Assembly (NCBI GenBank): GCA_963575745.1
Contig: CAUYUJ010005780.1
Location: 853,501 to 917,500 of the forward strand
Reading direction: 5' to 3'
Source of the DNA: Prorocentrum cordatum
Lineage: Eukaryota; Sar; Dinophyceae; Prorocentrales; Prorocentraceae
DNA length: 64,000 nucleotides
This document shows positions 54,880-64,000 of the stretch, piece after piece (within the stretch, counting starts at the first letter, position 1; each line of letters starts with the position of its first letter). The notes below the pieces were generated by a model. It did not search any database, had not been told where the DNA came from, and saw only the letters and a list, made by a program, of their open reading frames with translations. A program made the position numbers and the translations under genes.

Positions 54880-55330
54880 TACATATATGCAAATAAATAT
54901 GTATTCACCCATCAGCCCATCCATCCATCCATGTATACATACATACATACACATACATACACATGCATGTATGCAACATGCACATATATGTATATGTATA
55001 CCTACATACGCACATACATTCGTGCATGTGTACATATACATACAGACAGGAATGCATACTTACATTCACGCGTACATACATACATACATACATACATAAA
55101 TGCATGTTCACATACATACATACGTACGTACATACATCATGCGTGCAGACATACGTACAATGCATGCATGCATACATACATTCGAACATATACACATACA
55201 GACATACAGACATACCTACAAGTACTCGTGCACGTATACGTACACGTACACATCCACATCCACATACACGTACACGTAAACACACACACATTCACAAAAA
55301 CATGCATATACGGGCGCGTACACGTTACGT
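54880..55330. repeat. ACAT/ACGT tetranucleotide microsatellite
   Basis: Long TACA, TGCA and ACGT words with 4-base periodicity. Confidence 0.95.
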
Positions 55331-55429
55331 TTCGTATGCGCAACCCGTACAAACAAATAGCATTGAAGACCGAATCAGTCACACAGAACCATGTGGATAA
55401 TAAAATTTGTAAATGAAATATGGTATACG

Positions 55430-57200
55430 TTGCGGTTGCATGAATGATGAATGTACTGCTTGAATATGGAATCCTTACATATAGATATCTGTTTATAGCT
55501 TGGGTTATGGATTACATAGAAACTGTAGTGTATAAAGCTGAATATATATGTATTATGTGTAATGTTGAATGTTTAATATTTATTAAGCATGTTATATACT
55601 GTATGTACATAAACTATAGTTTACATGGTTGAACTACTCACAACAGCTATTGTGTTTAATCTCGTATGTTTACATTTTTCTCCCAATTTAAATAGTTTCA
55701 ACGTGAAACAAGTGGGATACGTCAACTTTAGTCGATTATATATATACTATAATCGTAAAATGATTGAACAAATGTAAGTAACAGAAATGAGTTAACACAT
55801 AAACCTTTAGTTCGTTAAACACAAAAAATCGCACTAACGTGATTCAGGTTCGTAACGGTGCCAAACGATTGTTCCTAATAGTTTGAATTGTTGAGATATT
55901 TAATTCTTAGATCATGCGACGGATTTCTGACATGCCGAACCATGCAATATCATGTTGCGGATCCACTGTATGACGCTGTTGGCTATTCAAAGAATAGCCC
56001 TGAAATGATGCAGGCTCGTAATCAAAATATGAAGACTATTGTAACAATTGCAAACGTAGAAACTTCAATGAATTATAATACGCAAACCATTCGAACTTCA
56101 CATCGCGCAGATTCGCGATATTTCAGGAATTGATGTATTCAAATAGTGAATCAGTAAAATGCTATGACTTTTCTAATTAGAACGATAGAAAGCTTAAACC
56201 ATTTGACATTAACGTCGTTTTCAAGTGAGGCAGAGTCGCAATTGCTTTAATTAACCTGTCTAGAACATTACCACTTTTGACATTCTGATGCGTTTATAGC
56301 ACATGTTAAACATAAAATAATTTAATGATGTAAGTAATGATTTATGACGACCCTACCAGGGTTTAGGACAATGTTGAAATAACACGACTTCTTTTTTTTG
56401 AATTCAATTCGTAATAATTTATGAATTGAAATAGATTGAATTGTTTCACCTATTACAAATGTTAAGAATATGACAACTTTTTGAAGAAAAACAAATGTTA
56501 CACATTCGATGGGCGATAAAACCCAATTGTTCAAACTTGGCATCGTCCGGGGGAAAGGCGCAGCACTCATAGTTGATTAATTAAATGTTCAACATTATAC
56601 GGATGTACATATATATATATACATATATTCAATACTCAAACGATTTTAAACGATGGAATACTTGTCATCCAATACTTTTAAACAATACTACGACTATGCC
56701 GCACTTCAGGGCGATGCCGTTCCAAATAACTTGAAATGTTACTGATTTGTTTGCTTGATCTTCTTTTTGCCTTAACATGTTAAGTTCTCTGATACTTGAG
56801 TGATTCTGAAATAAGTGTATTCTGCTTAAAAAGTTGCATTAAACCACGACGCCGCAGCACCCCTTTGAGATGATGTTAAACTCAATTACGCAATTCGTTT
56901 TTCAAATCGAATTGTCCTAAGTATGCAAACTGTTTGAAGATTGTTGGTTGAACTTTAAAAAGAACGTACACTTGCGAACATTTAAACAACATTAGTGAAA
57001 CGTTTGGTATATAAGCAACAAACGAAATTCATACTTTGTTCCAACGCAAAGATTACGCATCCGCTTCACTTTGGAATGGCATTGGTATACATGTGCTAAA
57101 TGTCCTATTCAGTAGATTGTTTAAAACATGCAATTGTTTAAATCAGACTGGTAAATGCATAAGTTATAAACATGCAATATGTTCAGCGACGTTAGGCACG
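55430..57200. other. AT-rich island, no recognisable gene
   Basis: The base composition changes abruptly from GC-rich to AT-rich and returns after about 57.2 kb. Open frames are short (62, 81 and 82 residues) and show no motif. It lacks the tandem repeats of the surroundings. It could be an inserted element, a diverged regulatory or noncoding stretch, or foreign DNA; the sequence does not decide. Confidence 0.6.
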
Positions 57201-57479
57201 CGATTTGCGCACCCGCATTGCGGCGCAAATGCCGCTCGACAAGGCAGTGATAAGGCAGTCCTTCAGCTTCGAATTAGTGTGCAACTACTCGCGCGCACTC
57301 TGGAAAATCTGACTTCAATGCCCTTGAATGAAGGAGCGCGAACACATCGTTCTAGCTGCGCTTCCGAACGAGAGAAAAAGGCGCGCGCTCGTGCTGCTTG
57401 GCCGCGCCCGACCGCCCCAGGCAACGAAACGGCGGTTCTTTTCATTGCTGGCTTCCGCTCAACCTCCATGCGCTTCTGA

Positions 57480-58502
57480 TTATTCGTCCACTTGCTCGCC
57501 AGGGGGCTTAGCGGCTACGCGCTGCAGCGCCAGCGGGAAGTGCGCTACCTGCGGCGCCCCCTGCTCGCGCACCGGAGTACAGCAGTGGTTTGTCCACCCG
57601 CCCGCAGGCATCTTAAAGGGGCGCGCTACATCAGCTGCAACCGTTTGCGAAGACAACCGACGCATCGTTGGGGCGCACATGGCCGTGTCATGCGCCATCT
57701 GCTCGCCGACAAGATCGGCGCTGAGCTGAAGTGCCAGGGCTTGCGCGTGCAACTCTGGCTGGTTGGAAAGCACTTGTTAATCTCACTACGCAACGCCTCG
57801 TTTGGGCTCGCGTCCGAACCGAGCAACGGCGACGCGCCGGGCCTCATTGAGCGCCGCGTGCCCAAATTATTAAACAAATATTGGCACCGACTGTAATGCG
57901 CTGGGTTAGCTATGACATCGGCCAACTTCTTGTTTGGCGCGGCAGGAGTGCGCCGATCTACTTCTCCCCAGTAGATGCGCGCCCAGGCCGCCACCGCCTC
58001 GATGAAACATGCTTTGTTACGAATGGCGCATTGGCATCAATATCTTCAATTCTCCTTTGCGCTCGGTGCTTCTGCGCGCCACCGCTGGCGATCGTCGGCT
58101 GCGCTCTGCTCTCGGCAGCAGTCTGCGAGTTAGCTTCGAGGCGCGTGCAAGGGGCGCCCCTCGCGGCAAAATTGCTCGGCCTGGAGAAAACTCACCCCAG
58201 CGCGCCCGGTTATAAATAATTGCGCGGCGAACCGGGTCTAGGCGCAAAAAACTCAACTGAGGCATAATTTTCTGGAGTTCGGCAAAAATTGTCGCCGACG
58301 GGTCGCCCAGCGCCAAGGTGGCGCACCGCTGTAGAGCTCGCTCTGGCAAATGCCGCTGAAGAGCCGCCTCCACCGCAGACGCCGCCTCGCCGGTTATGCG
58401 CCACGCGCAGACGCCGAGCGCCATCGCGCGAGGGCTGCCGGGAAGCGGGCTGTTTTGGCTCGCGCTGGGCGTTACTCGGGCAAATTGGCAGCGGCCCGCC
58501 AC
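57480..58502 (-). pseudogene. transposase-like (DDE-type) protein of a dinoflagellate-amplified family, frameshifted
   Basis: Minus frames 58502-58017, 57994-57626 and 57773-57480 read on from each other. The first has AVEAALQRHLPERALQR, GDPSATIFAELQKIMPQL and LRLDPVRRAIIYNRARW...SPG. The second has CFIEAVAAWARIYWGEV (just upstream of its first start), ANPAHYSRCQYLFNNLG and SPNEALRSEINKCF. The third has NQPELHAQALALQLSADLVG and MAHDTAMCAPTMRRL. The LPE..L...GDPS..F..L...P.L..L.LDPV...I.Y..A pattern, then YLFNN and NEAL.AEIN, fits a repeated transposase-like family I remember from dinoflagellate protein sets. The His normally after LDPV is Arg here. Frames one and three share a phase; the middle is shifted. 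Confidence 0.58.
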
Positions 58503-59011
58503 GCCGTCCCACCGTCGATCTCTGACGTGGTATATTTAGATTGCGTCGCAAATGAGCGCGCGGAGATGTACGTTGCGCATGCATTTGCGCTGGCGTGTAA
58601 ATGCGCAGTGCTTCTGAGGCAGAGGAGGCACTTTTTTCTGCCGCGGCACATTGGAGGTGCCCTCGAGATAAAGACGATGCGCATTGGCTATGCAATTCCT
58701 TTGCATCACAGCAAATGAATCGAATCGAAAAGATAACATCAACGCAACAATTCCCGATTTAAGACCGAATGATCGCTCGAGGCAGTCGGCTGCAACCCCC
58801 CCCCCCCCCCTTTCCTCCGATCGATCGAACGCAGAGACTGAAACTCTCTTAGTCTCGCTATCACGCTACAGCCCTTTTAGCAGTTGCCTCCAACTATAGG
58901 AGATCTTCGGTGCCTATCAAGCTCAAATGCTAGCTGCCTCAACCAGCGCGCGCAATAAAATCGCGATGCAAACTCGAAAGGCGCAGAACCTAGATGAAGG
59001 GCCACGGCGGC

Positions 59012-59859
59012 TCAGCGGCGGCGCTTCCGACTCAGGTTGACGCATGGAGCCGCCTGCTTGCCATTGATCACCTGCTGCTGGTTGGTCTTCAGCTCGATGG
59101 GCCGATGATCTGGCAAGGCCAGCCCCTGCCGAATGTGCGCCTGTAGATTATTTTTTGAAAACGCAAACACAATTGGACTTCAACGGTGTGGGCAGACAGC
59201 TGATTGAAAGGGGCGTCTCATCTCTAGCTGTCGACTCCTGTTCTGAGAGATGAAATAACAAAGGTACCTTGACGGACGAGATAGTAGTGGAAGAATAGAC
59301 AATGTACTGGTCGAGATCCTGCATCAAATCCTGCGAGTGCTCCACCGTCGTCGCGCGCAAAGCTGGCGCGCGTACTGGCAAACTGTCACGAGGACGGCAG
59401 TCGCTTAAACAGTGCGAAGAGGGCGGGCCGCCAGCCACTCCAGTTCGTCATCGGCGGGTTTGTACAGAATGATCTGCCCTATGGAAACGCTAGCTGTACT
59501 GTCGCGCCAATTGGCCGTGTTCTCCTGGTTTCAGGAAGCGCGAACGTGCCCCCTCGGTCCACCCGCGGAGGCACGAAAGCAAATCCATTTTAAACCTAGA
59601 CCGGGCGACGGCACAAACCGATACCATGGTGTATGTATATATATATATATATATATATATACCTAGCGAATCCCAAACAACCCGTCGTAGCGCTGGAAGC
59701 TCCACTTCTTCCAGGCACACTGGAAGTTGCACGAGATCCAGATCTTGTTTTCTAGGTAAACACACGGGAGGGGGAATGCCACCGCAGCCCCGCCTTCAAA
59801 GTAAGTAAAGTCGTACGCCATGGCGTACGCCAGGAAAAAAACAACTGAAGATTCGAATC
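59012..59859 (-). CDS. exon-like blocks of an unrecognised spliced gene
   Basis: Four minus-strand blocks have protein-like sequence with splice-like edges. Block 1, 59859-59663, contains YLENKIWISCNF and CAWKKWSFQRYDGLFGIR. Block 2, 59524-59425, after CAG|G, contains SIGQIILYKPADDELEWL. Block 3, 59362-59268, contains EHSQDLMQDLDQYIVYSS and ends AAG|GTACC. Block 4, 59140-59012, after TACAG|G, contains RPIELKTNQQQVINGKQ and ends with a basic LSRKRRR before TGA. Blocks 2-3 (GC donor at 59424) and 3-4 (GT donor) join in phase. Blocks 1-2 do not join cleanly: an in-frame TAG lies directly before the GT at 59662. So this is either a real gene with a junction I have not found, or a recent pseudogene. 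No family is recognised; the C terminus resembles a nuclear-localisation tail. Confidence 0.45.
59637..59660. repeat. TA dinucleotide run
   Basis: Lies in the putative intron between exon-like blocks 1 and 2 of the gene at 59 kb. Confidence 0.95.
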
Positions 59860-60239
59860 CTGGGCCTATTCGCGGCAGCTATATTTGCAATAGAAGCAAC
59901 ACGAAGTAACATACTAGCGTGAATACGAATATGTACATAACGTCGTATATGGTGCAAGTCGGTTTGTTCTTTTGATGGAAACGATAAAGTTGCTACTGAA
60001 TGAACAAAACCGGATCATAACGCATTTGCCAATACGCTAAAACAGTACGGGGTTCATACGATACGCACACATCGAAATAATGCTTTTCTACGACGCGGTT
60101 GCGCCAGGTACTGGCGGGGTATCTGGCGCAATTAGGTTTGCTTTCTGTGTAAAGCCGTGTCGCTGCGATTCGCCCATTACTGTCACTGTTACTACTATTA
60201 AATCAACATCCACAGAACAACAACTATTACCACTACTAC
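59860..60239. other. no recognisable gene
   Basis: AT-balanced sequence. A minus frame ending at 60088 contains GESQRHGFTQKANLIAPDTP, which could be a further upstream exon of the 59-kb gene, but splice sites are unclear. Confidence 0.35.
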
Positions 60240-60245
60240 AAATAT

Positions 60246-61361
60246 GAGAGAGCGCGTGATCCACCGCTGCTTTGCTGTGGAAAATTGCCAACCTTTTCCT
60301 CCGGAGCCCGGGGGTCTCCCCCCCCCCTCCGAAAATCACCCCCCCCCCCCCCTGCTGGACCCCCCCCCCCTTTCTCCCCCGGCAAAACCCCCCCCTCCCC
60401 TAACCCCTCCACCCCTCCCCCTCCCCCTCGAAAACCGGGGGGGGGTCACTACCGGTTCGAACCCCCCCCCCCTTCCGGATCCGGAAAACCGAAGGGGGGT
60501 CACTACCGGTTTACCCCCCCCCCCCCCCTCGAAAACCGGAGGGGGGTCACTACCAATTCGACCCCCCCCCCCCCTCGCACCGCCAGCAAACGACTCCCGG
60601 TCCCAACCACCGCTCGCATCACATCCCCCACTGTTGTTCCCAGCACCACTGTCCTCACCGTTCCTATTGTCCCCACCAGTGCCCCCACCACTGTCGCACT
60701 GTCCCCACTGTTCCCACCACTGTCCCCACCACGGTTCCACTCTCCCCACTGTCTCCACGGACCCAACCACTGCCTATCCCCACTGTCCCCACTGTCCCAC
60801 TGACTCCTCCGCTGTCCCACTGAGCTGTCCCACTGTTCCCACCACTGTCCCCACTGTCCCCACCACTGTCCCCACTGTACCTCTGTCCCATTGTCCCACC
60901 GCCGTCCTCGCCACCGCCTTTACCACTGTCCCCACCACCATTGTACCCTCCACTGTCCCACTGTTTCCACCTCATTCCCACTGTCCCCACACCACTGTCC
61001 CCACCACCACCGTTCCCACCACTGTCCACTGTCCCCCCTGTTCCCACCATTGTCCCCACCACTGTCCCCACCACTACCGTCCCCACCACTGTCCCACTGT
61101 CCCCACCACTGTCCCGCTGTCCCCTCACCACTGTCCCCACCAACGCCGTCCCCACCACTGTCCGCACCCCCACTCGGTTTTCGAGGGGGGGGGGGTTCGA
61201 ACCGGTAGTGACCCCCCCCCTTTTCATGATGAACTGGGGGGGGGGGGAGGGGTTCGAACCGGTAGTGACCCCCCCCGGTTTTCCGGAGGGGGGGGGGGAG
61301 GGGTTCGAACCGGTAGTGACCCCCCTGGTTTTCCGCCAGCAGCGGTAGAACACGCTCTTTC
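60246..61361. mobile_element. 1.1-kb element with terminal inverted repeats and target duplication
   Basis: The left end GAGAGAGCGCGTGATCCACC is an imperfect inverted copy of the right end (inverted: GAAAGAGCGTGTTCTACCGC), and the pairing continues through GCTGC to GGAAAA. AAATAT lies on both sides (60240-60245 and 61362-61367) and can be extended to AAATATGA. Inside are C and G homopolymer tracts joined by GGTTCGAACCGG-like words and GTCACTACCGG, and a CCCCACCACTGT minisatellite at about 60640-61165. The long Pro/Thr-rich frame on the plus strand is a by-product of that repeat. Confidence 0.7.
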
Positions 61362-61419
61362 AAATATGATGACTATTGCTAGTGGCGTGTGTTTTGTTGT
61401 CGGGGGGCGGACGTTTTTC

Positions 61420-62215
61420 GGATGGCCACGGGACAAAAAAACATCCGCAAAGACGCTTGAAGCAGGACTTGGGAATCCAGAAAAAGGCTGGTTAGAGGCT
61501 CGTGAGTTCTGACATGACCATGCAAGGGTGTGAGAAGCCGACAAATCGTACCAAACAGCAATGCAAACGGAAAACCCCGCGGAGTTCGTCACCTGTCCTG
61601 CCCCTCCGCCCCGGCCAAAAGCCAGAGGGAGGGGGGGGTCCGTCGGCGCGGCAGTGCGGGCCGCAGCATCTCGTATTCGGACCACGGGGCGGGCCCACAT
61701 CCGCAAATGACTTCAAATTGGTTTCGTTTTTTCATTGCATGCGCTGTAATGTTCACTGTTGTTGTTTTGTTCCAGAGCTAGAGCCAGTGGTCGGAGTTTT
61801 TTTGTCCCGGGGCCAACGACAAATGCGTCGGTCCTTTAGTCGAGATAATGTATTGCCAGCGTAGCGACCACAAGTATCATTACAAGTATTATGACTAGTA
61901 CAACGTACACCATTATCTGGATCTTTCTGCTGGGTGCCGTAGGTTTTCCCACATCCAGGGGAATGAAAAAAGACCCTCCGGAGGTAACTTCGAATTGGTT
62001 TTGCTTTCCATTCCATTCACAGTTGATTTTTACCCGAAGGTACCTCAGGCGGCCGAAGGTTTTTGGGTTCCGGTGCAAAAAATACATCAGTGACCCTGTA
62101 TTCGATATCATGATTTGCCAACATAACAACTCGAATTACGATTGACATTATTATGATCATTTTTACTTGCACCGCCATTATTACTTACTTTTCGTGTTTG
62201 GCCCCGGGAACAGAA
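61420..62215. repeat. repeated TTGGCCCCGGGACAAAAAAAC motif region
   Basis: GGCCACGGGACAAAAAAAC at 61427 has an inverted partner at 61796-61814 and a direct variant near 62194. TTCAAATTGGTTTCG at 61711 has a direct variant near 61989. No gene is recognised. Confidence 0.55.
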
Positions 62216-62269
62216 AAAAACGTTAATTCCTAGAGGTTTGTATTTTACATCATCCTGAGCCCTCCTAGG

Positions 62270-62880
62270 AACTCTCGGGATCTTGGGGGATCTCTTGAGA
62301 CCCCCTGGCCCTCCGCCACCCCCCCTCCCCCCCCGGAAGCTCCCGAGGCCGCCTGGGGACCTCCTGCGGCGGGCGGATTTTCCCCGAAAGGGGTTTCACG
62401 GAGCGGGGCAAGGCCAGGAGTCTCGGGGCCGTCTTGGGCGTCGTGGAAGTCTTGAGGAGAGGAGGATGAGGAGAATCTGGAAGAGGATAGTGAGGAAGAG
62501 GGGAAGGAGGCAGAGGAAGAGGAGGAAAGTGGAAAAATATGAGGATGATGAGGAGGAGGCGGAGGAGAAATAGGAGGAACTCAAAGATAACGTGGAGGAG
62601 AATGAAGAAGGGAAGGGTGGAGATATTGGCGGAAAAGCAAGAGACGTGACTATGAAAGATGAAAGGGAAAAAAGAAGTATCGTATGTGACCAGTTTCGTC
62701 CTCCCACACATACATTTAGAGATGTATACAGAAAGAGAAGAGACAGAGAAAGAGAGAGAGAGCGAGACAAAACAAGGAGAAAGAGGAAGAGAGAGAGAGG
62801 ACCAGAACGGGAGAGAGAGAGAGAGGGAGAGAGAGGGAAAGACAAAGACACCACAGCAAGGAGTCCGCGTCAACCCAGCG
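62270..62880. repeat. CTTGGGG-type stretch, then purine-rich and GA repeats
   Basis: GATCTTGGGG/GGCCCTCC words to about 62450, GAGGA-rich purine sequence to about 62600, and AGAGAG runs at 62720-62850. Confidence 0.85.
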
Positions 62881-62989
62881 GCAGTTGCGCGATGGGGTGC
62901 GGCTGGAGGGGCGACGTCCTCGAACCACGTCGTCGCATTGCTCCTCTCCTCCTGCGGCGGGCCGCGGGCGGCGCCGCAAACATGGTGGA

Positions 62990-63480
62990 CCCGGGTGGGG
63001 TGGGGTGAGGTGTGGGGTGGGGTGGGGGGGGAGGGGGGGGGGGGGGGGCAAAATGCGGGGGATGGCGGCCCGCACAAGGAGGTGGAGGGCCGGGAGAAAA
63101 CTTATGAAAAAGAGGCTGTTTCTTGGAAAGCGCCGGGACCATCTATAGTTCAGGCCCGCACCAACTCAGAAGCAGAGGTGCTTCTAAGTAGTCTTCCCTC
63201 CTCCCCCCCTTTGCGCGTGGCTGAGAATGGCAGACGGGGTAGGGGGCGCACCGACCATGATGGGTGCGACTGCACTCGTACGCAGACAAAAAAAGAACAC
63301 GGTCAAAGCGGAGAGCAACAGGTCGAGCGCATTCTCCACGACCGACCCAAGCAGGGAGGGGGAGGGCGGCCAGGGGGCAGGAGGGGAGTGGCAGGAAAAG
63401 ACAGGGGCAGGGGGGAGGGATAGATGAGGGGGATGGTGATCGCCAGAGAAGTGGGTGGGGGAGGGGTGGGGCAGGGGGTG
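62990..63480. repeat. G-rich tracts, no recognisable gene
   Basis: GGGGTG words at 62994-63050 with G homopolymers, and again GGGGAGGG-type sequence at 63355-63480. Confidence 0.75.
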
Positions 63481-63640
63481 ATTGCCCAAGATGGCTCCAA
63501 AGTGGCTCCCATAAACTCCAATACGCCGCCAACATCTACCGAAATGACCCAAATGACCTTACGTTGCCTCAACAAGCTCGTGAGGCGCCATGGCAAGACC
63601 CGAAATGTCAGCAAAAAGCTCACGATGGTCCCACCATAGA
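63480..63640. repeat. AAGATGGCTCC-type minisatellite, second copy
   Basis: CCAAGATGGCTCCAAAGTGG and following words resemble 8880-9035. Confidence 0.55.
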
Positions 63641-64000
63641 TCCAACATGGCTGGGTTTAGGTGACAACGGCCGATTACAAATCCCCGGATATCTTGAGCG
63701 GCAAGCGGAACCCAAAAAGAGGCCAATGCACGCGCAACCCGTAAGCAGGAGAACACGCACAGCTAAAGGGCTGGACTGGCCTGTGCAAGCAACTGAAGGG
63801 GTATGTCGACGTAGCCGGTCGAGAATTAAACATGTGCACGAAAAGTGCATGGCGCGCCACACGGGCGCAACTGTGCGCATGCGGGAGCTCCGACAACGGC
63901 GACGAGCAGTCACACTGTGCCTGCAAGCGCCACGAGCGCCGCTGGTGCTCCAAGTGTCAAACGAGCTGCTGCACAATGTGGACGCCACGAAAAAATTGTG
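63641..64000. other. no recognisable gene to the window end
   Basis: No repeat unit, domain or splice-like exon is seen on either strand. Confidence 0.5.

Noticed and set aside
55430-57200. Inserted mitochondrial or plastid DNA
   Set aside because: No organelle gene fragment is recognisable; composition alone is not enough to assign an origin.
59845-59875. tRNA T-arm-like GATTCGAATCC
   Set aside because: No stem partners, anticodon arm or acceptor stem can be drawn around it.
60244-61512. 422-residue Pro/Thr/His-rich protein
   Set aside because: Produced by C tracts and the CCCCACCACTGT minisatellite inside the TIR element.

Overview
The window looks like nuclear DNA of a core dinoflagellate. 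The strongest evidence is at 33772-33792 (minus strand), where 21 consecutive bases match the dinoflagellate trans-spliced leader (DinoSL), followed directly by a decayed second leader copy. That is the signature of an mRNA copied back into the genome. High GC over most of the window, very low gene density, stacked tandem repeats, a decayed Ty1/copia element, other retroelement relics and one huge intronless repeat-built gene all fit. The genus cannot be fixed from the sequence alone.

Layout. 0-9.5 kb: a possible exon fragment at the left edge, a decayed gag-like relic (minus), CCAAGACGGCC-type minisatellite, GGA tracts, a 150-bp foldback element with a 5-bp target duplication, and small tandem repeats. 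9.6-18.0 kb: a Ty1/copia retrotransposon with gag, zinc knuckle, protease, integrase, reverse transcriptase, RNase H and a C-terminal add-on, broken by stops and frameshifts and flanked by related LTRs. 18-27 kb: foldback elements, a CAT microsatellite, then nested satellites with units of about 100, 98 and 450 bp. 27.5-28.1 kb: a 5'-truncated non-LTR retrotransposon tail. 28.2-35.8 kb: polypyrimidine tracts, a 670-bp triplication, a 79-bp minisatellite, the DinoSL relic and a 60-bp minisatellite. 35.8-41.6 kb: a reverse-transcriptase-like pseudogene and a GC-rich tandem array of about 150 bp that is interrupted by a 166-bp foldback element.

42.9-47.9 kb: the one large intact gene (minus strand). 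It encodes a predicted secreted or surface-anchored protein of 1669 residues: signal peptide, ML/NPC2-like lipid-recognition domain, Kazal domain, then an array of 468-bp units (156 residues) carrying ShK-like and Lin12/Notch (LNR) cysteine modules joined by Pro-Glu linkers, and a hydrophobic tail. Copies of a GC-hairpin repeat lie on both sides. 48.2-55.3 kb: CTTGGGG-type repeats with a recurring core, another foldback element and micro/minisatellites.

55.4-60.2 kb: compositionally different. An AT-rich island of about 1.8 kb is followed by a frameshifted transposase-like pseudogene and a set of exon-like blocks of an unrecognised spliced gene, both on the minus strand. 60.2-64 kb: a 1.1-kb element with terminal inverted repeats and a target duplication, related to sequence at 9.4 kb, then more repeats and no recognisable gene.

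There is no operon logic. Apart from the ML-Kazal-LNR gene and possibly the gene at 59 kb, nearly everything recognisable is mobile-element debris or tandem repeat. Domain calls rest on motif recognition by eye; no database search was possible.
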